Origin: an uncultured Allobosea sp.
GTDB lineage: Bacteria > Pseudomonadota > Alphaproteobacteria > Rhizobiales > Beijerinckiaceae
NCBI RefSeq assembly: GCF_945957345.1
Contig: NZ_CAMFKW010000012.1
Span: 1 to 64,000, forward strand
DNA: 64,000 bases
Direction of reading: 5' to 3'
A program made the translations under genes and the position numbers. The notes beneath the pieces were generated by a model, which did no database searches, was not told where the DNA came from, and saw only the letters and a program-made list of their open reading frames with translations. Position 1 is the stretch's first letter. Every line of letters starts with the position of its first letter. Shown one piece after another: positions 9,373 to 18,366 of the stretch.

Positions 9373-10479
9373 TCAGGCCTTCCCGGCTTCCGCCTTCTTG
9401 GCGGCGACATGCTCCTCGTCGGAGGCTCCGGCGCGCCAGTAGGAGACGACGAGGTTCTGGTCGCGCTCCGGCCGCAGCTTGCCGCGCGATGCCGCTCGGA
9501 TTGCCTTGAACGCGGCATGTTCCGACGCCGACCAGAGATAGGTTGAAGGCCCGTCCTCCGGCCAGTCGATGGTCGCGAAGGCATCCTGCAGCAGCGGCAG
9601 GCTGCCCGGCGCGGCGTCCCCGCGATGCAGCCAGGTCAGCGCTATGCCGGCCGGGCGGCGCAGGGGCTGTTCCTCGCCGGCATCGGCGACCTCGATGAAG
9701 ACCTGTCCGGTTGCCTCGGCCGGCAGGTTCTCCAGCATCCGCGCCACGGCCGGCAGGCCGGTCTCGTCGGCGAGAAAGACATAGCGCTCGGCCGGCTTGA
9801 GCCCACGCCCGCCGGGACCTGCCATGCCGATCCGGTCGCCGGCTTTGGCTCGGAAGGCGAAGGCCGAGCCGGGGCCAGCATCCTCATGCAGCACGAAATC
9901 GACCGCGAGCGTGCCGTTGGCGACGTCGATCTCGCGGATCGTGTATTTGCGCACCAGCGGCCGGGTTTCCACGGGCGAGGGCAGCAGGAGACCGTCATCG
10001 CCGACCATCGGCCAGCTCGGCTTGGCAACGCCCTCTGGCGGGATGAACAGGCGCACATGCAGCGCGTCGAGATGGTCGTAACGCGCGAGATTCTCAGCCA
10101 CGAAGCGGATGCGGGCCATATGCGGCGTGATCCGCTCGACGCCGGTCACGGTCAGGATGCGGAACTCGGGCGGCAGGGCGGGGCCGGTGCCGTCGCCGGT
10201 CCAGCGCATTTCCGGCGCGGCGTCCTTCGGGGCGAACTCGATGACATGGCTGGCGATGGCCCGCTTCATGCCGAGCAGGGTGGACAGGTCCGGCGCCTCG
10301 ACGCGGACATCGAGCGCGGCTGTGGTGAGCTCGATCCGCGCGTGGCTGCCATCAAGCGTGATGATCGTCGTGCCGCCCTGTTCCGTGATGACGGCCTCGT
10401 GTTCGACGAGATGCTCGCAGAGCGGCTTCAGGACGCCTGCCGGGTTGGCGAGCGCGATCCGGGTCGAAGTGGCCAGCAC
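9373..10479 (-). CDS. Siderophore-interacting protein with N-terminal DUF2218 domain
   Basis: A 368-residue protein with two parts. Residues 1-90 (LATSTRIALANPAGVLKPLC...) match DUF2218; residues 105-345 match the ViuB/SIP ferric-siderophore reductase family, with the FAD-binding segment RPLVRKYTIREID and the NAD(P)H-side block YLWSASEHAAFKAIR. SIP enzymes release iron by reducing the ferric chelate in the cytoplasm. GTG 10479 is chosen because it begins the DUF2218 domain and is 11 bases after the upstream gene. It is the last gene of the leftward iron operon. Confidence 0.9.
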   Translation of the reverse strand: MLATSTRIALANPAGVLKPLCEHLVEHEAVITEQGGTTIITLDGSHARIELTTAALDVRVEAPDLSTLLGMKRAIASHVIEFAPKDAAPEMRWTGDGTGPALPPEFRILTVTGVERITPHMARIRFVAENLARYDHLDALHVRLFIPPEGVAKPSWPMVGDDGLLLPSPVETRPLVRKYTIREIDVANGTLAVDFVLHEDAGPGSAFAFRAKAGDRIGMAGPGGRGLKPAERYVFLADETGLPAVARMLENLPAEATGQVFIEVADAGEEQPLRRPAGIALTWLHRGDAAPGSLPLLQDAFATIDWPEDGPSTYLWSASEHAAFKAIRAASRGKLRPERDQNLVVSYWRAGASDEEHVAAKKAEAGKA

Positions 10480-10490
10480 GATGGTCTCCG

Positions 10491-11603
10491 TCAGGCTTTC
10501 GGCGGTGCCGCTACCCACAGCGTCCCGTCGAGCGGGATCGCCGAGAAGCGGGCGCCCTCGGCAAGCGTCGCGGCCGGGTCGATATCGGCGAAGCGCTCCG
10601 GATGGAGCCATTTCGCCAGAACCTCGATCGCGACGACATGCAGCGGGGTATCGTTGAACAGGTGCCAGAAGCCGAAGGCGCGCCGCTCCCCGATGGCGCT
10701 GAGCATCTTGAGCGAGGGCGTGCCGAGGAGCCTGGCGAAGCTCGCGGCCGCATCGGCTTCGCTGACGCCGAGGCCGAGCACGAGCCCGCCGAGCTTGGCG
10801 AGATGGGTGCCGCCGGTCGCGATATAGACGTCCGGATCGGCGCCGATCAGCTGCTCCAGCCCGATCTGCCCGGTCGCGCCCGGCAGCATCGCGGCGGCGA
10901 TGTTGCGTCCGCCGGCCGCCTGGATGAATTCGTTGAACGTGCCCTGCCCGGCCGTCATGCAGCAATCATAGCCGCCGGCATGGGCGTGGATGAAGACGGA
11001 GGGGTGCTTCGCGTCCGCGACCCGGCTCGCGATCCGCTTCATCCGCTCCTCGTAGAAGGCGATCAGCTTTTCCGCCCGCTCCTGCTGGCCGGTCAGAATG
11101 CCGAGCGCCCTGAGGCTCGGCACGGTATCGCGCAACGGCTCCAGGAAGAAATCGACGACCGCGACCGGAATGCCGGCCGCTTCCAGCTTCTCGACGAGAT
11201 CGCCGGGGCCGCGGCGCGTGCCGGCGAGCGATTTGCTGAGTACGACGAGATCGGGGCCGAGCGCGATTGCTCGCTCCAGCGAGAAGCCGGCGGCCGTCCC
11301 GCCGTCGCCGACGAGCGGAAGCGCGTCGATCGCCGGGAAGCGCGCCCGATAGCGCGCGAGCCCGTCGGGATTCTGCCGTTCGAGATCGCTGCCCCAGCCG
11401 GCGAGGATGCTGACGGGACCGGGATGGATGAGGCCGAGCGCGTTGAGCTGGCGGCCCTGCGCCAGCACGATCCGTTTCGCCGGGGCGGCGAGCTTGACGG
11501 TGCGGCCGAGCACATCGGTCGCGACGATCGGGCTTGCTGCGAGGGCCGGCACCACCGGCAGGCTCAAGCCGCCCAGGATCAGCGAGCGCCTGTCGAGCAT
11601 CAT
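10491..11603 (-). CDS. Second Fe-chelate ABC substrate-binding protein
   Basis: A 370-residue periplasmic binding protein paralogous to the one at 4734-5870. It has an exported N-terminus (RRSLILGGLSLPVVPALAA) and then the SPIVATDVLGRTVKLAAP first strand. It carries the pair Cys-Cys in GYDCCMTAGQGTFNEFI, aligned with LLPCC in the other protein. The ATG overlaps the stop of the esterase gene by four bases (ATGA). No permease or ATPase is encoded in this operon, so it probably uses the FecCD transporter on the opposite strand. Confidence 0.88.
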   Translation of the reverse strand: MMLDRRSLILGGLSLPVVPALAASPIVATDVLGRTVKLAAPAKRIVLAQGRQLNALGLIHPGPVSILAGWGSDLERQNPDGLARYRARFPAIDALPLVGDGGTAAGFSLERAIALGPDLVVLSKSLAGTRRGPGDLVEKLEAAGIPVAVVDFFLEPLRDTVPSLRALGILTGQQERAEKLIAFYEERMKRIASRVADAKHPSVFIHAHAGGYDCCMTAGQGTFNEFIQAAGGRNIAAAMLPGATGQIGLEQLIGADPDVYIATGGTHLAKLGGLVLGLGVSEADAAASFARLLGTPSLKMLSAIGERRAFGFWHLFNDTPLHVVAIEVLAKWLHPERFADIDPAATLAEGARFSAIPLDGTLWVAAPPKA

Positions 11604-12439
11604 GCGGCTTCCGCCTTGTCCTGGGCCGTGCCGGCGAGCGCGAAGGCCACGGCGCGCGAAAGCATCGATGGGATCACCGAGACATGGTTCTCGCCGGGAA
11701 ACTCGGTGAAGCTGCAATCGACGCGGCCCGAGGCGGACAGGCGCCCGGCCATCTCGGCGGCGTTGTCGCGCATCCGCGCCCGTGCAAGCCGCTCGGCCCG
11801 CTGGGGCGAGACGGAGAGCACGGGGTCCTGCTCATGGCTGCCGACTGTGATCAGGAGCCGCCCGGCGGGAGCGACGCTGCCGCATCGAAAGGATTCCTCG
11901 CTCGCGAGGACGGCGCGATCCTGCCACCAGATCGACGGGCTGCCGGCGACATGCGCTTCGAACAGGCCGGGCCGGGTGAACAGCACATGCAGGACGAACA
12001 GCCCGCCATAGGAATGGCCGGCGAGCGCGCGCCGTCCCGGGTCGAGCGGTGCGACCTGCGCGACGGCCGGCAGGATTTCATCGACGATCATGCCGAGGAA
12101 GCGGTCGGCGCCGCCGGTAACAGGCAGGAGATCGCGCTGGCGACGTTCCGCATCGAAGGGCCGTGCATCGGGATAGCCGATGCCGATCACCACGGCCGGG
12201 CCGATGCCGGTCGCTTCCGGGCGCTGCGCCTGCAGGCGAGCGGTCGTGGCGGCCAGCGGGAATAGTGCATGCCCGTCGACCAGCACGAGGCTGGGAAACC
12301 CGCGCGCCGGAGCAGCGCCTTCCGGCATGGAGATCAACAGCCGGTAGCGCGAACCGTCCTGCGCTTCGAAATCGCGCTGCCAGGCCTGCGGCAGCGTGAC
12401 CGGCGTGAATGTCGGATCAGCGAGGCTTTGCGGCTGCAT
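11600..12439 (-). CDS. Alpha/beta-hydrolase, siderophore esterase-like
   Basis: A 279-residue hydrolase of the Fes/IroE/esterase D type (PF00756). The nucleophile elbow is AGHSYGGLFVLH near residue 128; the likely acid is in GSHEQDP and the His in GENHVSV. Such enzymes hydrolyse ester-linked siderophores such as enterobactin to free the iron. There is no signal peptide at ATG 12439, so it is probably cytoplasmic. The start is eight bases after the TonB-receptor stop and the gene overlaps the following binding-protein gene. Confidence 0.85.
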   Translation of the reverse strand: MQPQSLADPTFTPVTLPQAWQRDFEAQDGSRYRLLISMPEGAAPARGFPSLVLVDGHALFPLAATTARLQAQRPEATGIGPAVVIGIGYPDARPFDAERRQRDLLPVTGGADRFLGMIVDEILPAVAQVAPLDPGRRALAGHSYGGLFVLHVLFTRPGLFEAHVAGSPSIWWQDRAVLASEESFRCGSVAPAGRLLITVGSHEQDPVLSVSPQRAERLARARMRDNAAEMAGRLSASGRVDCSFTEFPGENHVSVIPSMLSRAVAFALAGTAQDKAEAA

Positions 12440-12447
12440 CGGCGCGC

Positions 12448-14640
12448 TCACCAGCGATAGGACAGCGTCGCCAGCACGGTGCGGCGCAGGCCGAAGGAGC
12501 ACTGCGTCGTGCCGTAGCAGCCGGAGATATAGTCCTTGTCGAACAGGTTCTGGGCGTTGACCTGCACTTTCCAGCCCTTGAGCGCCGGGCTGGCCGCCGC
12601 GAGGTCGTAGCTGATCGCGGCATCGACCAGCGTGTAGTCCGACGTGGAGAAGGTGTTGCCGGGATCGCCCGCGCCGCCGCCGACATAGCGCACGCCGGCA
12701 CCTAGCCCGAAGCCGGAAAGCACGCCCGTCCGGAAGGTGTAGTGCGCCCAGAGCGAGGCGGTGTGGCGCGGCACGACCGGCGGGCGCTTGTGGAGGTCGG
12801 CGCCGTTGCTCTTGGTCACCTCGGCATCGGTATAGGTATAGGCCGCGACGAGGTCGAGATTCTCGAACACGGTCGCGCGAGCCTCGACCTCGACGCCGCG
12901 GGCGCGGATCTCGCCGGTCTGGATCTGGAAGGTCGGGTGGGCCAGATCCATCGTCGCGACATTGGTCTGGGTCAGCTGGTAGACCGAGGCCTGCAGGAAG
13001 GCGGTGGTGCCCGGCAGTTCGTATTTGAAGCCGGCCTCGTACTGCTCGCCCTCGGTCGGCTTGAACGGCGTGCCGCCGAAGGCCGTACCAGCGACCGGCT
13101 CGAACGAGGTCGAATAGCTGACATAGGGCGCGAAGCCGTTGTCGAAATTGTACATCAGCGCGACGCGGCCGGTGCGGGCGGTATCGTCCTGCTTGATCAG
13201 GACGCCGGTGGTCAGCGCGCGGGTGCGGGCCTCGGCCCTGTCGAAGCGGCCGCCGACGAGCAGCGAGAGCCGGTCGAGCTTGATCTGGTCCTGCAGGTAC
13301 ACGCCGTATTGCGCGGTGGTCTGCGTGGTGCCAGGCACGGCCGGCAGGATGAAGGGCAGGCGGCCATAGACCGGATTGGTGAAGTCGAGCGACTGCACCG
13401 TGCCCCCGGCGCCGGTGAAGGCCTTCGCGTCGGTCCAGTAACCGTCGACGCCGAACAGCACCTTGTGCGCCAGCGGCCCCGTGCGGAAATCGGCCTGGAG
13501 CTGGTTGTCGATGCCGGCGGTGCGGGCATGCTCGTTCGAGATCGTGGCGCGGCGCGTCAGCGTCTTCTGGTCGGCCGCGATGCCGCCGACTGCGACGGTG
13601 CGGTTGCGTGAATCGAGGTCGGAGAGCCGGACGTTCTGGCGGAAGGTGAAGACGTCGTTGAAGCGATGCTCGAAGGCCCAGCCGACATTGGCCTGGTTGC
13701 GGCTATAGCCCTCGAAATTCGGCTCGCCCGGGAAGAAATTGCTGCGGATTCGGCCGGCCCTGCTCGGCAGCACGGTTCCGATGGCGGGGATGAAGCCGTA
13801 GAAGCCGGTTTCGGGATCGCGCTGGAACGAGGTCAGCAGGGTGAAGCTCGTCGCGCCGTTGGGCCGATAGGTGAGCGAGGGGGCGATGAAGATGCGTTCC
13901 TCGCGGGTGTAGTCGACCTGCGTGTCAGCCGCCCGGCCGAGGCCGACGACCCGGTAGAGCCAGGTCTTCTCCGGATCGATCGGCCCGCCGAAATCGAAGG
14001 CCATCTGGGCGCGCTCATGGCTGCCGAACTGGAGCTGCACCTCGCCGTGGCGCTCGTCTTTCGGGCGCTTGCTGACCATGTTGACGATGCCGCCGGGCTT
14101 CACCTGGCCGAACACGACCGAGGACGGGCCGCGCAGCACCTCGACCCGCTCAAGCCCCCAGGATTCATAGGTCGGGACGAGGAAGTTGATGCCGCGCTGG
14201 TAGCGCAAACCGTCGAGATTGTTGACGAAGCCGGCCGTGCCGCCCGAGCCGCCGAAGCCGCGGATGAAGACGCTGTCATAGCGCCCCATCGAGAGACGGG
14301 TCTCGCCCAGCACGCCCGCGGTGTAGCGCAGAGCCTGGCTGACATTCTGCGCGCCCTGGTCATCCATCTGGTCGCGTGTGACGACGGTGACCGACTGGGG
14401 CGTCTCCATCAGCGGCGTATCGGTCTTGGTCGCGGTGTCGCTGCGGCGCGCGACATAGCCGTTGACCGGGCCGCTGGCGCGTTCGCCCTGGACCTCGATC
14501 GTGTCGAGACCGATCGCGGTGCCGGTTTGGGCAGCCGGGGCACCTTGCGCCAGCGCCGTGCCCGCTCCGCCGACGATGAGGGCGGCCAGTGCCACGCCGG
14601 CCCGTCCCATCGCGCGATTGCTGCTGTAGATCCCGATCAT
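12448..14640 (-). CDS. TonB-dependent siderophore receptor
   Basis: A 730-residue outer-membrane receptor. ATG 14640 gives a signal peptide (GRAGVALAALIVGGAGTALAQ). The plug domain follows with ETPQSVTVVTRDQMDDQGA and RGPSSVVFGQVKPGGIVNMVSKRP, typical of ferric-siderophore receptors of the FhuA/FoxA/FpvA type. The protein ends in an aromatic residue (LSYRW), as beta-barrel proteins do. It is the first gene of a four-gene leftward operon with esterase, binding protein and SIP reductase. The direct repeats upstream suggest control by the adjacent AraC-type regulator. Confidence 0.95.
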   Translation of the reverse strand: MIGIYSSNRAMGRAGVALAALIVGGAGTALAQGAPAAQTGTAIGLDTIEVQGERASGPVNGYVARRSDTATKTDTPLMETPQSVTVVTRDQMDDQGAQNVSQALRYTAGVLGETRLSMGRYDSVFIRGFGGSGGTAGFVNNLDGLRYQRGINFLVPTYESWGLERVEVLRGPSSVVFGQVKPGGIVNMVSKRPKDERHGEVQLQFGSHERAQMAFDFGGPIDPEKTWLYRVVGLGRAADTQVDYTREERIFIAPSLTYRPNGATSFTLLTSFQRDPETGFYGFIPAIGTVLPSRAGRIRSNFFPGEPNFEGYSRNQANVGWAFEHRFNDVFTFRQNVRLSDLDSRNRTVAVGGIAADQKTLTRRATISNEHARTAGIDNQLQADFRTGPLAHKVLFGVDGYWTDAKAFTGAGGTVQSLDFTNPVYGRLPFILPAVPGTTQTTAQYGVYLQDQIKLDRLSLLVGGRFDRAEARTRALTTGVLIKQDDTARTGRVALMYNFDNGFAPYVSYSTSFEPVAGTAFGGTPFKPTEGEQYEAGFKYELPGTTAFLQASVYQLTQTNVATMDLAHPTFQIQTGEIRARGVEVEARATVFENLDLVAAYTYTDAEVTKSNGADLHKRPPVVPRHTASLWAHYTFRTGVLSGFGLGAGVRYVGGGAGDPGNTFSTSDYTLVDAAISYDLAAASPALKGWKVQVNAQNLFDKDYISGCYGTTQCSFGLRRTVLATLSYRW

Positions 14641-14723
14641 GCCCGTATTCCTGCCCCTGGCGCCGTGGCGCCCTCGTCTGCGGGGTTCTTTCAGGAAGGC
14701 GGCCGAAGCGGCAACGCGGTTGG

Positions 14724-14756
14724 CTTTCGATCGCGACAGTATTTCTTTCGGTCGCG
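14724..14756. promoter_or_regulatory. 21-bp-spaced direct repeats before the TonB receptor
   Basis: CTTTCGATCGCG (14724-14735) and CTTTCGGTCGCG (14745-14756) are direct repeats with 11 of 12 identical bases, spaced exactly 21 bp, two helical turns. AraC-family regulators bind such same-face repeats, and an AraC-type gene lies next to this site. The repeats are 84-116 bases upstream of the receptor start. Confidence 0.6.
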
Positions 14757-14804
14757 TTTCGAACGCGTCCAAGCAAGAACGGGAAGGCCGATTCATCGCC
14801 GGAA

Positions 14805-15668
14805 TCAGCGCAGGGCGCTGGGCGTGACGCCGAAACGCTTGCGGAACAGCCCCGAGAAATGCGCCGGGCTGTAGCCGACCTGGAAGGCGGCGACGGCGAC
14901 GCTGGCCTCTCCGCTCGCGATCAGCGCATAGGCCTGTTGCAGGCGCTGCTCCTGCAGGTATTCGAAGACGCTCGCGCCGAATTCGGTCCGGAAGGCAGCG
15001 GTGAGCTTGGTCGGGTTGAGCCCGCTTTCGCGCGCCAGCTCGCCCAAGCTCAGTGGCTCCCGTAGCGTTTCGAGCAGGCGGTCGCGTACGGCATGGACCT
15101 GCTCGCGCAGGCGCGGATTGAGCCTTGCCGGACGGACGGGCCGCTCGCCCAGCATCTGGTCCAGCACCAGCGCGCCGAGTTCGAGCGCCTTGCCGGCGAG
15201 ATAGAGCGGGCGCAGCGTCTCGCCGACCGGACATTCCGCCATTTGCAGTGCGAGGGAGCGGATCGGCGCATCGGCAGGGCGTACCCAGATTCCGGCGTCA
15301 CCGGAGCAGGCGAGGCGCGCGGCCTTCGCCACATCCGGCCCGAACTCACGCCCGACGAAATCGAAATCGAACTGCATCAGGGCGCAGCGCAGCGCGCCGT
15401 CGGCGAGGCCGGTGCGCTGCTGCAGATGCTCGCCGCCATTGGCCGCGACAAGCACGGTCGGCCCGTCCAGCAGCACGGCGGGGCGGTCGTCGAGCTCCAG
15501 CGCCTGTCGGCCTTCGAGCATGACCGCGACCTTGAGGCCGGGCCGCATCGGGCCGACGATCCGCTCGCCCTCCTGGATCGTGAAGGTGCCGGCCGAGAGC
15601 GAGAGATTGCGTGAGAACAGCTCCAGGCTCGTCGCCGATTTGGGTGTGGAGCTGGAACCGGTGTGCAT
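14805..15668 (-). CDS. AraC-family regulator of the siderophore locus (PchR-like)
   Basis: A 287-residue regulator. Residues 1-180 form a ligand-sensing part with PchR-like text (MRPGLKVAVMLEGRQALELD), and the C-terminal 100 residues are the AraC HTH pair: LSLGELARESGLNPTKLTAAFRTEFG and VAVAAFQVGYSPAHFSGLFRKRFGVTPS. PchR-type proteins activate siderophore-receptor genes when the ferric siderophore is present. The gene ends 164 bases upstream of the TonB-receptor start on the same strand. Confidence 0.9.
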   Translation of the reverse strand: MHTGSSSTPKSATSLELFSRNLSLSAGTFTIQEGERIVGPMRPGLKVAVMLEGRQALELDDRPAVLLDGPTVLVAANGGEHLQQRTGLADGALRCALMQFDFDFVGREFGPDVAKAARLACSGDAGIWVRPADAPIRSLALQMAECPVGETLRPLYLAGKALELGALVLDQMLGERPVRPARLNPRLREQVHAVRDRLLETLREPLSLGELARESGLNPTKLTAAFRTEFGASVFEYLQEQRLQQAYALIASGEASVAVAAFQVGYSPAHFSGLFRKRFGVTPSALR

Positions 15669-15801
15669 TGCGACCTCTGCGAAGAGGCGCAGTTCTATCC
15701 GGTTCGGTAATAAAAATCAAATAATATCAATAGTTTACATAAATTCTAAGGTTTGTGCGACGTGGCGGCGCACATGCCGCTCGGCCGCCGGCTGCCGCTT
15801 C

Positions 15802-16380
15802 TCAAAGGTAAGGCGGCGTGCAGGCGCTGACCACGATGCAGCGTTCCGTGCCGATATTGCGGTAGCGATGCGGGATGCGGCTGTCGAAGAGATAGGCGTC
15901 GCCCGGCTTCAGTACCTTGACCTGGTCGCCGACGGTAATCTCGAGCTCGCCGGCCAGCACCACCCCGCCCTCATGCGACTCGTGCTTGAGCATGGCGGCG
16001 CCGGTATCGGCGCCGGGATCGTAGGATTCGTGCAGGATCTGCAGGTTATGGGCTTGCGCGTCGCCGACCTGGCGGAAGGACATCTGGCCGCGGCTCTCGC
16101 CGCCATTGACCTGATGCAGGCGCGAGGTCAGGTCGAGCAGGTCCGAGGCCTCGAAGAACACCTTGTCGCGCGGCGCCTTCGCCTCGTCAAAAAAATTCAC
16201 CATCGTCATCGGGATGCCGTCGAGGATCTTGCGCAGGGACGCGACCGACGGGCTGTTGCGATTCTGTTCGATCAGCGAGATCAGGCTATGCGTGACGCCT
16301 GAACGCGCCGCGAGCTCGCGCTGGGAAAGCCCGGCCGCCAGCCTGATTTCCTTCAGCCTTCCGCCGACATCAAAACTCAT
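15802..16380 (-). CDS. XRE-family regulator with C-terminal cupin (PuuR-like)
   Basis: A 192-residue regulator. An HTH_3 domain occupies residues 8-62 (LKEIRLAAGLSQRELAARSGVTHSLISLIEQ, written here in parts: helix LSQRELAARSG, recognition helix THSLISLIE). A cupin domain occupies about 110-185 with HESHEGGVVLAGELEI and the GDAYLFDSRIPHRY metal-binding motif. This arrangement matches PuuR-type repressors of amine and amino-acid use. It is divergent from the amidohydrolase/ABC operon and is the natural candidate to control it. Confidence 0.9.
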   Translation of the reverse strand: MSFDVGGRLKEIRLAAGLSQRELAARSGVTHSLISLIEQNRNSPSVASLRKILDGIPMTMVNFFDEAKAPRDKVFFEASDLLDLTSRLHQVNGGESRGQMSFRQVGDAQAHNLQILHESYDPGADTGAAMLKHESHEGGVVLAGELEITVGDQVKVLKPGDAYLFDSRIPHRYRNIGTERCIVVSACTPPYL

Positions 16381-16704
16381 GGCCGTTCCGTTTCCCCATT
16401 CTGCGCGCCTTGTCGTTCCTGCGCGTCATGCAGAGCCCGCCTGCTCGGCGGAGCTTGCCATGTTCAATATTCTGAGCGATGCTGCCGGAAAGCCAATAAG
16501 AAAATAGTGTCATGGGGAACCGGCGGAGTGGAATAGTTTTCGCGTTCAAAGCACACCGTCCAGACTAAAACCCCATTCGATACGAGAGGGCTGCATGCTC
16601 GCGCATAGCCGCGCGCATGGCACGGGAGATGCTTGCCGAAGACTATCGCTGCGCCAATGCCTCGTGACGAGAATTCAACAGGGAAAGCAGGATAATCCGG
16701 GCCG
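16381..16704. other. Intergenic region between XRE-cupin regulator and amidohydrolase operon
   Basis: This 324-base gap separates divergent genes and must hold both promoters. It includes an AT-rich stretch at 16459-16515. GGAAC at 16509 is followed at 16 bases by GTTT, not CGTT, so I do not call an EcfG promoter. No convincing operator or small gene was found. Confidence 0.5.
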
Positions 16705-18351
16705 ATGACGCAAGCTGAGACCGTTTTGTTGAATGGCCGCATCTTCTGCGGTCTGGCCGAAGGCTTCGTGGAGGCACTCGCGATCAGCGACGGCAAGGTG
16801 CTGGTGGCAGGTTCGGCCGCCGAGATCGCCGCCTTGCAGGGGCCGGCCACCAGGGTCGTTGACCTCGCCGGCCGCGTCGCCATTCCCGGTCTCAACGACG
16901 CGCATATGCACCTGCTGCCGCTCGGCCTCGCCATGAGCGAAGTCAACCTGCGCCCCGAGGAGGGCGTCAACAGCATTGACGAGATCCTGCGCCGCATCGC
17001 CGCCGCCGTGAAGGGCAAGAAGCCCGGCGAATGGGTCACCGGCCGCGGTTACGACCATAACGAGCTGGCCGAGGCCCGGCATCCGACGGCCGAGGAACTC
17101 GACCGCGTCGCGCCCAACAATCCCGTCTATATCAAGCGCACCTGCGGCCATGTCGGCGTCGTCAACACCCGTGCCATGGCGGCGGCCGGGATCGGCCATA
17201 ACACGCCGAGCCCGGCAGGCGGCCTGATCGAGCGGCGCGACAACAAGCTGACCGGCCTGTTGGCCGAAAGCGCGATGCGCCTGATCGTCGAGGCGATGCC
17301 GCAGCCGAGCATCGCGGAGCTGAAAGCCGCGATCGAGAAGGCCGGGCACTACATGCTCGCGCAGGGCTTCACCAGCGTCATGGATGCCGGCGTCGGCATG
17401 GGCGCCGGCATGGCCGAGATCGAGGCCTATGAGGAGGTCGCGCGCGCCGGCACGCTGCCGGTCCGCACCTGGGTCTGCATTTACGGCAACGCCGACGGCA
17501 TCGGCGATGAGGCCCATGCGGCGGGCTATCGCTTCGGGCGCGAGACCGGCCTCCTGCGCTACGGCGCTATGAAGGTCTTCGGCGACGGTAGTGCCGGCGG
17601 TCTGACCGCGGCGATGACCGAGCCCTACCTGGTCGGCGATTCCGATAATCGCGGCATCTTCATCTATTCCGATGCCGATATGCATCGCTATCTCCGGCAC
17701 TACCACGAGCTCGGCTATCAGCTTGCGATCCATGCGATCGGCGACGCTGCGATCGAGCAGGTGCTCTCCGGCATCGAGCAGGCCGACAGCCCCGCGCATC
17801 CGATCAAGGGCCGCCGCCACCGCATCGAGCATTGCGGCTTCCTGACCAACGGCCAGCTCGCGCGCATGGCCGCCGCCGGCATCGACCCGGTGCCGCAGCC
17901 GGCCTTCATCTACGAATTCGGGGATCTCTACGTGATCAATCTGGGCGAGGAGCGCGCCGGTGCCTCCTACCCGATGCGCAAATGGCTCAATGGCGGCCTC
18001 CATGCCGCTGCAAGCTCGGATGCGCCGGTCTGCGCCACCGACCCGTTCAAGAACCTCTTCACGATGGTCACCCGCCAGACCAAGCGCCACACCGAGATCG
18101 GCGGCGCCGAGAAGCTGAGCATGGAAGAGGCGGTCCACGCCTATACCTTGCTCGGCGCCTATACCCAGTTCGCCGAGGACAGGCTCGGCCGGCTGGTGCC
18201 GGGCCAGCTCGCCGATATCGCGGTGCTCTCGCATGACATCTTCGCGATCCCTGTTGGGCAGGTCGAGAACGAGGTGCGCTGCGACCTGACCTTGCTCGGC
18301 GGCGAGGTCGTCTTCGACCGGCACGGTCAATTCGCGGCTGCCGCGCAATAG
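16705..18351 (+). CDS. YtcJ-like metal-dependent amidohydrolase
   Basis: A 548-residue enzyme of the amidohydrolase_3/YtcJ family. The metal-binding HxH is in IPGLNDAHMHLLPLG near residue 70; further ligands are in AIHAIGDAAIEQ and RIEHCGFL, and the last Asp in HAAASSDAPVC. These enzymes hydrolyse amide or formyl bonds of small molecules. No signal peptide is seen. It opens an operon with an ABC importer of the dipeptide type, so it probably hydrolyses the imported compound. Substrate unknown. Confidence 0.88.
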   Translation: MTQAETVLLNGRIFCGLAEGFVEALAISDGKVLVAGSAAEIAALQGPATRVVDLAGRVAIPGLNDAHMHLLPLGLAMSEVNLRPEEGVNSIDEILRRIAAAVKGKKPGEWVTGRGYDHNELAEARHPTAEELDRVAPNNPVYIKRTCGHVGVVNTRAMAAAGIGHNTPSPAGGLIERRDNKLTGLLAESAMRLIVEAMPQPSIAELKAAIEKAGHYMLAQGFTSVMDAGVGMGAGMAEIEAYEEVARAGTLPVRTWVCIYGNADGIGDEAHAAGYRFGRETGLLRYGAMKVFGDGSAGGLTAAMTEPYLVGDSDNRGIFIYSDADMHRYLRHYHELGYQLAIHAIGDAAIEQVLSGIEQADSPAHPIKGRRHRIEHCGFLTNGQLARMAAAGIDPVPQPAFIYEFGDLYVINLGEERAGASYPMRKWLNGGLHAAASSDAPVCATDPFKNLFTMVTRQTKRHTEIGGAEKLSMEEAVHAYTLLGAYTQFAEDRLGRLVPGQLADIAVLSHDIFAIPVGQVENEVRCDLTLLGGEVVFDRHGQFAAAAQ

Positions 18352-18366
18352 GCCGGGGTCTCCACG

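Noticed and set aside
9625-12011. Long plus-strand open frames opposite the iron genes
   Set aside because: They mirror SIP, binding-protein and esterase genes and have no domain signatures or ribosome-binding sites.
13666-14874. Long open frame opposite the TonB receptor
   Set aside because: It is antisense to a clear receptor gene, lacks family motifs and shows the Arg/Gly/Asp composition of GC-rich shadow frames.
16509-16533. GGAAC before the amidohydrolase operon
   Set aside because: At 16 bases the -10 is GTTT and at 17 TTTT, neither close enough.
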